Shown here piece by piece: positions 7,810 to 16,395 of a stretch of 20,320 bases of DNA. Below the pieces are notes generated by a model. The model worked only from the letters and a program-made list of their open reading frames with translations. It had not been told where the DNA came from and ran no database searches. Made by a program: the position numbers and the translations under genes. Origin of the DNA: JBDKUD01 sp050943315 (GTDB lineage: Bacteria; Bacillota; Syntrophomonadia; Syntrophomonadales; Syntrophomonadaceae); assembly GCA_050943315.1 (NCBI GenBank), contig JBMNOY010000042.1:1-20320 (forward strand), given 5' to 3'. Numbering within the stretch: position 1 is the first letter of the stretch; every line of letters begins with the position of its first letter.

Positions 7810-10800
7810 TTGAGCAATATGACTGCAGAAGCAGTTTTTGACGATAAAATCAGTGAGATTATATCTGGCCTGGATCAGGGAGGATTTGACCTGGTAATCG
7901 GAATTCCTTTCAGTAATGAAAAGGACACTTTGCCCCTGGTCTTAAAATCTCTTGACGAACTGCTGCAATCATGGATTGGTAACCGGCAGTTAATTGTTTG
8001 TTCTGGAGATGCCACCGGCCAGGAGGTATTAGATATTATCAAGCAGATATCCCTAAAGCATCCGCATATCGAATATCTTATGCCCCCGGAGGCTACTGGA
8101 AGGGGAATAAGTATAAGAAGCTTTCTGGAAATCAGCAAACGTCTCGAAGCAGATTTACTGGTATTCAGTGCCAACATGCTGACTGAAGATGGTCAAGGGA
8201 TGGAGCCGTGCTGGCTGGAAAATATGTTGACTCCCATACAAGGCAGTTATGACATGGTGATAGGAAGCCTGCGCCGCCATCTGGGCATGGACAGTATAGC
8301 TCACACGCTGGCAGCCCCGATTCTGGAATCGTTTTACGGAAGCCGGGTGGGGGACCCGCTGGCAGGTATTTATGCCATATCTCACGACTTTGTGGAGGAA
8401 CTATCCCAGGAAGCAAAATTCTGGGGCAACAGCATAAGTGGCTTTGGTATAGATTTCTGGCTTATTACCCGGGCTCTGAGCTGGAATAAAAGTATATGTG
8501 AAATCAACATGGGGGGAATGGTTACCCCACACAGTCTGAAAACCAGCAATAAAATGTTTTGCCAGATAGCCCAGGCCATATTTGAAAGTATTAAGCGCGA
8601 CAGTGCCATATGGCTGCAGGAGCGTCTGGTTATAAGGGTAGTGGATATACTGGCTCGCTCCGAGGTTAACCGCCCGGATGTTATAAACTATTCGGTTGCT
8701 GATTTAGTGCAAAGTTTTAAAAAAGGTTTTATGGAAAACGAGGCGCTATTAAAGGAGTTTTTACCGGCGGAATTAAAACAGCATCTGGATAGCCTGGTTA
8801 ATCTCCCACCTGATAAGTTCGCGCTCAGTGATGATTCATGGGTGGCCATAATCTTCTGCCTTTTAATGGTTTATAACTTCGAAGATGAATCCCGGCAGGA
8901 GCAGGTTATTTTGGCTTTGACGGCTTTGTACAATGCCCAGGTAGCCAGTTATGTTCTGGAAATGCAGTCCTTTACCCGGAAAATAGAAGCGTTTGCCGGT
9001 ACGGATAAAAATAATCTGATTGTTAGGCATATGGAATCCATACGTCAGCGCCTGACTAATAAGTTTTGGAGTGCCAAGCCCGCCTTCAGCAGTAAATGGA
9101 TTGAGAAATCAGAACAGGTAAAACCGCCTCTGGTACCCCTGGGTTACATGGAATATGTACCTGGAAAACCTATAGTAATACCTAAAAAAATGCTGGGCAA
9201 AGATAAGCGTGTAGTGTCCACCGATGATGTTTTTAAGTCTTTGCGTAAACGCTATGAAGACAGTTTCAACCGTTTTATCTATGATGGGTTGGGATTGCCC
9301 GCCCGGGCCAGTTCAGAAGACATTATAAAGGCCGTGGATAAATATATGCATGAGCTGGAAGCAGCTCTTGATGACATATTGCCTGGTGATTTACATACCA
9401 CCAGGGGATTGGAACTGTTTGTCAGCGGAATTTTTGCTATGGTTCCGCACAACCTTATGTTTACCATCGGTTCCGACTTGCTGAGGGAAATGCTGGTGCG
9501 TTTCCCTCCTGTCAACCTGATGATACCCAAAGGATACTATAAACCTGCCCAATTGATAGAAAACATGGACCCCCGGGATGCCATAACTTATGCCAACCTG
9601 CTGGAAAGTTGGAGTTATACAGATCGCGACTTAATATGGCTGGTGGACCAGTTAAAACCCGAGAGTTTCGAAAAGGTCCCAATAAAACCTATTATTCTTG
9701 AAGAGGACCTGCGTTTTGGCTTCCTTTCGCAGAGTAAAGTATCTAACCTTAACCGCATAACCGCCCGAATTGCGGTTAAACCACTGGAACCTGGCAAAGG
9801 AGGGCAATTTCCTAAGATCCGGTACTTTACCAGTATAGCCCGCCGGCTCTGCGTGGCTGAAAATTATTCGCGTTTGTTCAGCCTGGCTGTATGTGAGCGC
9901 AAGAATATTGGCTTTAAGATTCGTAATTCACTATTAGGGCTGCAAAAGGGTGATGATTTTTCCGCCCATACCATTTATGAAAACTATCATCACCGGGCTT
10001 TGGTGGGTAAAATCAGGTTCATGGCCAACCAGCTTGAAAGCCAGGGAGAAAGGGAGCATGCGCGCATCTTTAATTTGATGGCAGACGGCTATGGAATCGG
10101 ACAAATGCTGGAGAACGAAGTTTTTCTAACCTGTACTGCCTGGAGCTGGGCTAGTTACAGCTTCAAAGGAGGATTAAAAATACCTGGTCCCATAACGACC
10201 ACGGTGGAAAATCGCTGGTTTAATCATGATTTCCTGGAGGCTTTGTATAGAGAACTGGGGTACCAGGAAGAAGAAATAACCCAGACTGTTTACCGGTTGA
10301 TTCAATCCGGCAATAGCAGCAATAACCTGCTGGATACCCTGTTGCCGGCCCGGCCTAAAGATGTGACAGTGGTAGTACAGGAAACTACCAGTGAGCCCAG
10401 CAAGCACCTACAGCGCTACAGAGGTAATCCTATACTGGAACCGTTAGAGAATAGCACCTGGGAATCAAAATATGTACTTAACCCCGGGGCAGTGCGGATA
10501 AAAGACCATGTTTATCTCTTCTACCGGGCTGTGGGCGCGGACAATATATCCCGCATCGGTCTGGCTATCACTGACGGCTATAATGTTATTGAACGTTTGC
10601 CGCAGCCTATCCTGTCACCTGCGGTACCGGAGGAAGCCATGGGCTGTGAAGACCCCCGGGTAATTATTATCGGTGAAAAAATATTCATGCTGTACACAGC
10701 TTATGATGGAAATATAGCGCAGATTGCTGCAGCATCCATTGATGTGAAAGATTTCTTAAACCGCCAGTATAACAAGTGGAAAAGGGAAGGCCTGGCATTT

Positions 10801-11349
10801 AGAAATATTTGGGATAAGGATGCTATTTTATTCCCTGAAAAAATTAATGGTAAATATATAATTTATCACCGTATTGAACCTAGTATTTGGATAACTTATA
10901 TGAATGACATTGCCTTTCCTTGCCGGGAAAAACATGCCATTATTATCGGCCCCCGCCCGGGCCGGATGTGGGACTCCCTGAAAATAGGAGCAGGGGCTCA
11001 ACCTTTAAAAACCCGCTACGGATGGCTCTTAATTTACCACGGGGTTGATTATAATTATGTTTACCGCCTGGGTGTTATCCTGGTAGATCTCAATAATCCC
11101 CGCAAAGTACTATACCGTTCTCCCAATCCCATCCTGGAACCGGAGGAGGAGTATGAACTGGGGTTGAGCGGTGCCTGGGTGCCCAATGTGGTTTTTACCT
11201 GCGGGGCAGTTGCCGGTGTCGACAAGGAAATACTGGATGACGAGGACGAGATTCTGGTTTATTATGGGGCAGCTGATACCAGTATTGGAGTAGCAACCGC
11301 CCGGCTGCAAGACTTAATACCGGAGCGATTCCGGTGCAAGGAAAATTAA
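7810..11349 (+). CDS. GT-A glycosyltransferase / GH130 mannoside phosphorylase fusion protein
   Basis: This 1179-residue cytoplasmic protein begins at TTG 7810, nine bases after AAGGGGGA. Residues ~26-250 form a GT-A domain resembling GT2/GT81 enzymes (GpgS/MpgS type), with DLVIGIPFSNEKD (27-39), GDPLAG (181-186), GFGIDF (211-216) and His241. The usual metal-binding DxD position reads FSANM (119-123). Residues ~250-865 are largely helical by eye and match nothing I know. Residues ~868-1170 are a GH130 five-bladed propeller with RYRGNPIL, NPGAV, CEDPR (catalytic Asp948), YHRIEP (Arg1021), KIGAG (Lys1058) and IYHG (His1077). The Arg/Lys/His set is what phosphorylases of this family use to bind phosphate, which favours beta-mannoside phosphorolysis over hydrolysis. 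The sugar acceptor is unknown. The guanylyltransferase, GT4 and toroid genes 5 kb away point to mannose chemistry. Confidence 0.85.
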   Translation: MSNMTAEAVFDDKISEIISGLDQGGFDLVIGIPFSNEKDTLPLVLKSLDELLQSWIGNRQLIVCSGDATGQEVLDIIKQISLKHPHIEYLMPPEATGRGISIRSFLEISKRLEADLLVFSANMLTEDGQGMEPCWLENMLTPIQGSYDMVIGSLRRHLGMDSIAHTLAAPILESFYGSRVGDPLAGIYAISHDFVEELSQEAKFWGNSISGFGIDFWLITRALSWNKSICEINMGGMVTPHSLKTSNKMFCQIAQAIFESIKRDSAIWLQERLVIRVVDILARSEVNRPDVINYSVADLVQSFKKGFMENEALLKEFLPAELKQHLDSLVNLPPDKFALSDDSWVAIIFCLLMVYNFEDESRQEQVILALTALYNAQVASYVLEMQSFTRKIEAFAGTDKNNLIVRHMESIRQRLTNKFWSAKPAFSSKWIEKSEQVKPPLVPLGYMEYVPGKPIVIPKKMLGKDKRVVSTDDVFKSLRKRYEDSFNRFIYDGLGLPARASSEDIIKAVDKYMHELEAALDDILPGDLHTTRGLELFVSGIFAMVPHNLMFTIGSDLLREMLVRFPPVNLMIPKGYYKPAQLIENMDPRDAITYANLLESWSYTDRDLIWLVDQLKPESFEKVPIKPIILEEDLRFGFLSQSKVSNLNRITARIAVKPLEPGKGGQFPKIRYFTSIARRLCVAENYSRLFSLAVCERKNIGFKIRNSLLGLQKGDDFSAHTIYENYHHRALVGKIRFMANQLESQGEREHARIFNLMADGYGIGQMLENEVFLTCTAWSWASYSFKGGLKIPGPITTTVENRWFNHDFLEALYRELGYQEEEITQTVYRLIQSGNSSNNLLDTLLPARPKDVTVVVQETTSEPSKHLQRYRGNPILEPLENSTWESKYVLNPGAVRIKDHVYLFYRAVGADNISRIGLAITDGYNVIERLPQPILSPAVPEEAMGCEDPRVIIIGEKIFMLYTAYDGNIAQIAAASIDVKDFLNRQYNKWKREGLAFRNIWDKDAILFPEKINGKYIIYHRIEPSIWITYMNDIAFPCREKHAIIIGPRPGRMWDSLKIGAGAQPLKTRYGWLLIYHGVDYNYVYRLGVILVDLNNPRKVLYRSPNPILEPEEEYELGLSGAWVPNVVFTCGAVAGVDKEILDDEDEILVYYGAADTSIGVATARLQDLIPERFRCKEN

Positions 11350-11358
11350 CTGCCTGCA

Positions 11359-11387
11359 AAAAGCTGAAGGGATGACCTTCAGCTTTT
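11359..11387. terminator. Bidirectional terminator between the GT/GH130 gene and glpC
   Basis: A perfect 12-bp stem, AAAAGCTGAAGG (11359-11370) with CCTTCAGCTTTT (11376-11387), has a 5-base loop. It carries A/T runs at its base on both strands, so it can end transcription from both sides. Its right arm includes the stop codon of glpC, so the two convergent genes share it. Confidence 0.85.
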
Positions 11388-12566
11388 GCTTGCATAAGCC
11401 CGGCTCATGATTTCCACCGGGTGCATAGTTTTAATGTGGGTTCCGTGCTGAATCTGCATTTGACAGGTTCCACACTCGGTAATGACGGCATCAGGATTAT
11501 TACCTTTAAGAGCGGTAAACAGGTCCTGCCCAATCAGCATAGATATTTCATACTTTTCCTGCTTAAAACCGTAAGTACCGGCCATTCCACAGCAACCCCG
11601 GTCTATTTCGGCAATTTTGACTCCGGGAATAAGGGAAAGGATGTCCACCCAGGGTTTACCTATACCCTGGCTTTTTAAATGACATGGGGAATGATGGGCC
11701 AACTTAACCGGGCTTTCACCAAACTCGCAGTTTAACTGGCCATTATCAGCCAACTCCTGGAGAAACTCCCCCAGGTCAAAAGTATGGGCGGCAACTTTTT
11801 CAGCCAGCTCCCGGTAAGGCTGGTGATCAGAAAACAGTTCTGCATAATGGGATTTAAGAATACTGCCGCAGCTGCTGCAGGCGGTTATTATCTTATAATT
11901 CGCTTCTACCGCATCTTTAAGTATATTAAGGTTATTCCGGGCACTGGCCAGAAGTTCCCGGTTATCGCCGTTAGCCAGGGCCGGCAGACCGCAACATCCG
12001 CAACCGGCGATTTCAACACCAAAGCCGTTATGTTCCAAGACATTAACTACAGCTTTCCCGATACCCGGCTCATTGTAGTTAATGAAACATCCCGGAAAGA
12101 AAACTACTCTTTGTAAAGAACGGTTGGGCCTCACGGTCAGCGGTTTCCTTATATAGTGAGGAAAAGGCCTTTGCGGGGTAAGTCCCATTGCCCGGGCCAC
12201 TACCCTAAGTTTTAGGATTTCATTGGCCAGAGGAGCTGTCGTACCGGCAACCTTACCGGCTAGAGCCGGCCGCGCCAAAAAGTAATCACGCAGTTTGCGC
12301 TGGCCATGTTTTTTAATTCTTGTTTTGGCCTGGGCAATCATATTGGCTATTTTAACTCCGTTAGGGCATATGGTATTACATTGTTCACAGCCCAGGCAGT
12401 AGTCCAACCATTTATTATTACAGTCCATACCTGTAACCCTGAACCGTTCTATTTCCGGTCCCAGCCTCTTAGGGCCCGGATATGAAGGGTAAACCCGCAT
12501 TACCGGGCAAACGGTAGTACAGTAATTACATTTCAAACAATTATCAAAACTAATCTTATCATCCAT
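11379..12566 (-). CDS. glpC: Anaerobic glycerol-3-phosphate dehydrogenase, iron-sulfur subunit C
   Basis: GlpC anchors the anaerobic GlpABC dehydrogenase at the membrane and passes electrons from glycerol-3-phosphate to the quinone pool. The 395-residue protein matches the usual length. Two 4Fe-4S motifs lie at the N-terminus: Cys10/13/16/20 and Cys57/60/63/67. Two CCG domains follow, the first with FFPGCF and GCGCCGLP, the second with HSPCH and RGCCGMAGTYG. It overlaps the glpB end by 8 bases and is the last gene of a glpA-glpB-glpC order read on the - strand. The operon's 5' end is missing because glpA is truncated. A lactate- or heterodisulfide-type CCG protein is the alternative, but the gene context supports GlpC. 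Confidence 0.9.
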   Translation of the reverse strand: MDDKISFDNCLKCNYCTTVCPVMRVYPSYPGPKRLGPEIERFRVTGMDCNNKWLDYCLGCEQCNTICPNGVKIANMIAQAKTRIKKHGQRKLRDYFLARPALAGKVAGTTAPLANEILKLRVVARAMGLTPQRPFPHYIRKPLTVRPNRSLQRVVFFPGCFINYNEPGIGKAVVNVLEHNGFGVEIAGCGCCGLPALANGDNRELLASARNNLNILKDAVEANYKIITACSSCGSILKSHYAELFSDHQPYRELAEKVAAHTFDLGEFLQELADNGQLNCEFGESPVKLAHHSPCHLKSQGIGKPWVDILSLIPGVKIAEIDRGCCGMAGTYGFKQEKYEISMLIGQDLFTALKGNNPDAVITECGTCQMQIQHGTHIKTMHPVEIMSRAYASKS

Positions 12567-13674
12567 TATTAGCTTCCCCCCTAAAAGCCCGGTTTCCCGC
12601 TAAATAGCCGGTTAATATCGCCATGGCATTCCCATTACGGGCGGTACCGCTATCAATAATACTTCCGGCAGCAAACAGATTGCCGGCTATAACCCTATTA
12701 TTATCCACAACCTGTAGCTCTTCGTTAACCTTTACCGGGGCAACGATTACCGGACCAGGATTTATTTCCAACCGATAATGGTCTCCTCTTCCGGCAGCCA
12801 TTATGACAGCATTGGTTTTTACTATTCGAGGCCTGCCGGGGGTAGCGATGGTTATTTTAGCCGCTGCATTTTTTTCCAGCTCTATACGGGTTGCCGGATA
12901 ACCGCTCAGAACAACTGCTCCAAAATTTTGCAGATGGGTGAGCAAATGCTGGTAGATTCTGAGCCCCGGAACACTGGGAGGAAGAGTGGGGATTTCACAA
13001 ACCGGACAACCTAATTCAGCCTGAAATGCCTGCAGGACCTGGTCATCATTATTCAATCCTAAAATGCCTGGCAGTAAAACCTGATCATAGTCTTTAATCA
13101 GAGGTTTTATAAGGCTTATAAATTGCCGCCGGAATTCCTCCTGGTCCAACCAACGGGCTAATTCCAGGGAAGTCACCGCCGGGGGCAGGTTGTCCACTGT
13201 CAGGGTAAGAGCGTGATATTTAGCTCTCCAGCCAGCTGACTCAGCCTGATAAGTCAAAGTTTCGGCCAGGAAGCTGGAATTGAAGTCATTTAAACCCTTA
13301 ATACCCAGAATCAGGGCCTTATTACTAGTATCTGGATTGCCTGCCCAGGCTGTCACAGGAGTTAAGGATGCCGCTCGGAAGGTCCCTAAAGCAGTAGGGA
13401 TAAGCTTTTTAGCTGGCTGATCCCTATACGGACAGCCCGCGGCGGCAGTCAGGGCGAGAAAGAATTGCAGGGCATCTTTGGATACGGGATTAGTAAAGGG
13501 TTGGTCCAGGTGCAGTTCCTCTAAATCAATACAGGCTGAACCAAGGGCAAATGTCCCGGGGCCGGTACTTATCAGCCCAACCCGAGCATTGCCTGACAAG
13601 GCGGCTGCGGCGGCGCAGATACCGGCTAATCCTGAACCTATGACCAGAACATCGAAGCTATTAGTATTTCTCAC
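12559..13674 (-). CDS. glpB: Anaerobic glycerol-3-phosphate dehydrogenase, flavoprotein subunit B
   Basis: GlpB is the second flavoprotein subunit of the anaerobic glycerol-3-phosphate dehydrogenase. The 371-residue protein opens with a dinucleotide-binding fold (DVLVIGSGLAG, residues 9-19). It has the family's GSACIDL segment near residue 45-51 and a C-terminal FAD-contact region (NLFAAGSIID). It is shorter than E. coli GlpB (about 419). The GTG start overlaps the glpA stop codon (GTGA), and its own end overlaps the glpC start by 8 bases, so the three are a translationally coupled unit. It looks intact, but any promoter ahead of glpA has been lost from this sequence. Confidence 0.88.
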   Translation of the reverse strand: MRNTNSFDVLVIGSGLAGICAAAAALSGNARVGLISTGPGTFALGSACIDLEELHLDQPFTNPVSKDALQFFLALTAAAGCPYRDQPAKKLIPTALGTFRAASLTPVTAWAGNPDTSNKALILGIKGLNDFNSSFLAETLTYQAESAGWRAKYHALTLTVDNLPPAVTSLELARWLDQEEFRRQFISLIKPLIKDYDQVLLPGILGLNNDDQVLQAFQAELGCPVCEIPTLPPSVPGLRIYQHLLTHLQNFGAVVLSGYPATRIELEKNAAAKITIATPGRPRIVKTNAVIMAAGRGDHYRLEINPGPVIVAPVKVNEELQVVDNNRVIAGNLFAAGSIIDSGTARNGNAMAILTGYLAGNRAFRGEANNG

Positions 13675-14432
13675 AGTTTATCACCCGACCCGTTCATATT
13701 AAATGTAACATCATACAGGTTATGGCTGATGTTTAATTGTTCAGCTTGTCTGCCGGCCAGCAACTTTTGGCCTTTCCAGCGCTGGTGCATAAATGCAGCC
13801 AGTTCTTCCCGGGCTCTAAGGGCGGTCCAGTGGTCTTTTTCATAACACACCAGCATTGCCCGGTAAGCGCAGAAGGTTCCCTGACAGGGTCCCATGCCTA
13901 ACCGGGTTCGCCGGCTAAGATCACTCATTTTGCGTACCGGGATTTCATAAGAAGAATCCATTACCAGTTCCAGTTCTGCTCTGGTAACCAGTTCGCATTC
14001 ACAAATAATCTCTGCCTGGGAAGAGTCTGCCTTGATACGCTCCACAACCTTAATAGTATCCGGCCCCAGGCGCCGGTACACTTTCTCCGCCAGAGGAGGA
14101 GTCATTATATTGCGTGCCTCCAACAATACATGGTCAGCAGCCCGGGGTTGAACAGGTATTTTATCAGTAGTACAATCACAATTTACAGACAGTTTCCGGC
14201 AGGCAAGATCGGTTGTAACCTGAGCCATTAACCGATAGGTAGACAATTTGCCTCCGGCTATGGATATAAACCCGGCTAAGCCATCCCTTTCTTCATGATC
14301 TAAAAGGACAAAGTTGCGGCTTACAGTACGTCCTTTTACCCCCGTGTTTCCACCCGGGTTGTACAAGGGGCGGATTCCAGCAAACGTTCTGAGTATCCTG
14401 GCATGTTCCAGGGCAGGAATCATTTGGGCGCC
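13671..14432 (-). pseudogene. glpA: glpA 3' half only (anaerobic glycerol-3-phosphate dehydrogenase subunit A)
   Basis: The encoded piece matches GlpA from about residue 300 onward: MIPALEHARILRTFAGIRPL, VSRNFVLLDHEERDGLAG and AGGKLSTYRLMAQ. It continues into the C-terminal BFD-like [2Fe-2S] domain with CEC and GPCQGTFC cysteines. The N-terminal FAD-binding half, about 300 residues, is absent. Reading upstream, GlpA-like codons (Gly-Ala-Gln) continue to about 14432. The frame then hits TAA at 14433-14435, where the DNA instead codes for a RuBisCO-like protein on the other strand. The remaining 250 codons have no stop or frameshift, so the break is recent or an assembly join. A TAAGG seven bases before ATG 14423 could allow weak translation of the fragment, but without the FAD domain it could not be a working dehydrogenase. 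Confidence 0.88.
14427..14432. other. Junction joining truncated glpA and truncated RuBisCO-like gene
   Basis: The palindrome GGCGCC at 14427-14432 can be read as Gly-Ala codons of either gene. To its left only glpA is coding (- strand); to its right only the RuBisCO-like gene is coding (+ strand). Both genes lose their 5' parts here. No insertion sequence or repeat is present at the join. Confidence 0.75.
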
Positions 14433-14777
14433 TTACCGGAAAAATTCCTGCGTACCTACCATGTAGGCATTTCCCCATTCTATCACATAAAACCGGCCCT
14501 GAACCTGGTGGGCGGCGGTGTTACCCCGGGTATGGTGCCCTATCTGATGGATCAACTGGGTAATGATTTCATTGTCGGTGTAGGTGCAGCTATTCACGGT
14601 CATCCCATGGGGCCCAGAGCTGGTGCTGTTGCTTTCCGGGCAGCTATTGATGCGGTAATGAAAGGAATAGATATTCGCACAGCTGCTGAGGATTGCCCCG
14701 AACTGCAAAAGGCAGTCGACATATGGGGTATCTTTGGAGTAGATGATTATAGCAAGCTTTATGATATTGAGTCCTAG
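14427..14777 (+). pseudogene. RuBisCO large-subunit-like protein, C-terminal fragment
   Basis: About 116 codons match the C-terminal end of the RuBisCO large-subunit barrel: SPFYHIKPAL, GGGVTPGMVPYLMDQLGND, AAIHGHPMGPRAGAVAFR and AIDAVMKG. Full proteins have about 400-430 residues, so roughly 300 are missing, including the catalytic lysines. An in-frame ATG at 14403 belongs to glpA DNA read backwards and has no ribosome binding site. Two phosphate-binding spots differ from true RuBisCO. The SGG loop reads GGG (Ser379 of spinach replaced by Gly), and the second glycine loop reads GAA in place of GGG. This suggests a form IV RuBisCO-like protein rather than a carboxylase, but a short fragment cannot settle it. 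The kinase gene begins 52 bases downstream on the same strand, as in an operon. Confidence 0.8.
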
Positions 14778-14829
14778 ATAAATTGCAGTACTGATTTTAC
14801 AAAATTCAAAATAATAGGAGGGGAACGGA

Positions 14830-16326
14830 ATGGACAAAAGATATGTTATGGCTCTTGATGAAGGTACAACAGGTGCCCGGGCAATAATTTTTGATGAAAA
14901 TGGTCATATCGTCAGCGATGCAGCTCAGGAGTTCACGCAAATCTATCCCCAGCCGGGCTGGGTGGAGCATAATCCCCTTGAAATACTTAATACGCAGTTA
15001 GACATGGCCCGCAAGGCAATTGCCAAAGCCAACATTTCTCCTGAAGAGATACGGGCTATAGGTATAACTAATCAAAGAGAGACCACAGTTATTTGGGAAA
15101 AAGCTACCGGTAAACCGGTTTATAATGCTATAGTCTGGGGATCCAGCCAATCAACCCCGTTTTCCGAAAAATGGGCAGCCGAAGGTTTGGAACAGGAGAT
15201 CCGCGATAAGACCGGATTATTCTGTAGCCCTTCCTTTTCTGCTACCAAAATCGCCTGGATACTGGCCAATGTACCCGGAGCACGAGAAAAAGCAGAAAAA
15301 GGCGAGCTTCTTTTTGGTAATATTGACAGCTGGTTAATCTGGAACCTGACGGGTGGAAAATCACATGTTACCGATTATTCCAATGCTTCGCGGACTATGA
15401 TATTTAATATTCATACCCTGACCTGGGATGAAGAATTATGTTCCAAATTCGGTATCCCTATGAGCCTGCTGCCGAAGCCCTTACCCTGTAATGCCAACTT
15501 TGGAACTGTCGAGAAAGAAAAACTGGGTGCTGAAATACCTGTACACGGGGTGGCTGGTGACCAGCAATCAGCCTTGTTTGGACAGGCTTGTTTTACCCCG
15601 GGTATGGCCAAGATGACTTATGGTACAGCCGGAATATTTATGATTAACACCGGTAACCAACCGGTTTACAGCGACGGACTTCTTACCACCGTAGCCTGGG
15701 GCCTGGATGGCCAAGTCAGTTACGCTGTGGAAGGATATGTGCTGTACTCCGGGGCCACTATTCAATGGCTGCGGGATGGAGCTCACTTCATCTTTAATGC
15801 TGCGGATTCTGAATGGTATGGCAACATGGTTGAGGATACTGAAGGTGTGTATCTGGTGCCCGGTTTCAGCGGACTGGGAGCTCCCTATTGGGATGCTTAT
15901 GCCCGCGGCATTATTGTGGGCATAACCCGCGGTACCAGCCGTGACCATATAATAAGAGCCGGCCTGGATGCTTTAAGCTATCAGACCCGTGATATAGTGG
16001 AATGCTTGGGCGGGGCTATGGAAATACCCGAGTTGCGTATTGATGGCGGAGCGATTAAGAATAATCTGCTCTGTCAATTTCAGGCTGACATTCTGGGAAT
16101 ACCTGTCGTCCGACCTACGGTGATTGAAATGACGGCTCAGGGAGCGGCTTTCCTGGCCGGTTTAGGCAGTGGCCTGTGGAAAGACTTTGATGATATTACG
16201 AAACGCTGGGAAATAGACAAAACCTTTAAACCAAGCATGACTGAGGAACGGCGCAATAATCTGTATAAAGGCTGGCGCAGTGCAGTCGAACTTAGCCTCG
16301 GCTGGGCTAAAAAGGTCACTTTGTAG
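14830..16326 (+). CDS. glpK: FGGY-family kinase, glycerol kinase-like with altered substrate pocket
   Basis: The 498-residue protein aligns along its full length with GlpK, which phosphorylates glycerol to glycerol-3-phosphate using ATP in the cytoplasm. Visible family marks are DEGTTGARAI (10-19), NQRETTVIW (81-89), NASRTM, GDQQSALFGQ and GLGAPYWD. Numbering runs parallel to E. coli GlpK. The glycerol contacts Arg83, Glu84, Trp103 and the Asp of GDQQ (244) are kept, but Tyr135 is Ser135 (CSPSFSATK) and the Phe270 position is Ile269 (YGTAGIF). The usual WQxRRT after Trp103 is WGSSQS. A good ribosome binding site (AGGAGGGG) precedes the ATG. The upstream gene is the truncated RuBisCO-like gene, and glpC/B/A remnants lie beyond. 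It may be a true glycerol kinase of a divergent branch or a kinase for a related polyol or ketose. Confidence 0.85.
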   Translation: MDKRYVMALDEGTTGARAIIFDENGHIVSDAAQEFTQIYPQPGWVEHNPLEILNTQLDMARKAIAKANISPEEIRAIGITNQRETTVIWEKATGKPVYNAIVWGSSQSTPFSEKWAAEGLEQEIRDKTGLFCSPSFSATKIAWILANVPGAREKAEKGELLFGNIDSWLIWNLTGGKSHVTDYSNASRTMIFNIHTLTWDEELCSKFGIPMSLLPKPLPCNANFGTVEKEKLGAEIPVHGVAGDQQSALFGQACFTPGMAKMTYGTAGIFMINTGNQPVYSDGLLTTVAWGLDGQVSYAVEGYVLYSGATIQWLRDGAHFIFNAADSEWYGNMVEDTEGVYLVPGFSGLGAPYWDAYARGIIVGITRGTSRDHIIRAGLDALSYQTRDIVECLGGAMEIPELRIDGGAIKNNLLCQFQADILGIPVVRPTVIEMTAQGAAFLAGLGSGLWKDFDDITKRWEIDKTFKPSMTEERRNNLYKGWRSAVELSLGWAKKVTL

Positions 16327-16340
16327 TATAAGTAATAAAG

Positions 16341-16385
16341 GGGCAGAGGTGGTAAGCAGTAGTTGTTCTGCTTGCCGCTCTGCCC
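16341..16385. terminator. Long stem-loop between convergent kinase and toroid genes
   Basis: GGGCAGAGGTGGTAAGCAG (16341-16359) pairs with CTGCTTGCCGCTCTGCCC (16368-16385) across an 8-base loop. The stem has about 18 pairs, with one bulge and two G-T pairs. It sits in the 69-bp gap between the 3' ends of two convergent genes. Neither side has a long T-run, so it may act as a weak bidirectional terminator or protect 3' ends. Confidence 0.6.
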
Positions 16386-16395
16386 ATTACTTAAC

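Noticed and set aside
14403..14426. ATG-initiated start of the RuBisCO-like fragment
   Set aside because: These bases encode glpA on the other strand, and no ribosome binding site precedes the ATG. The start is fortuitous.
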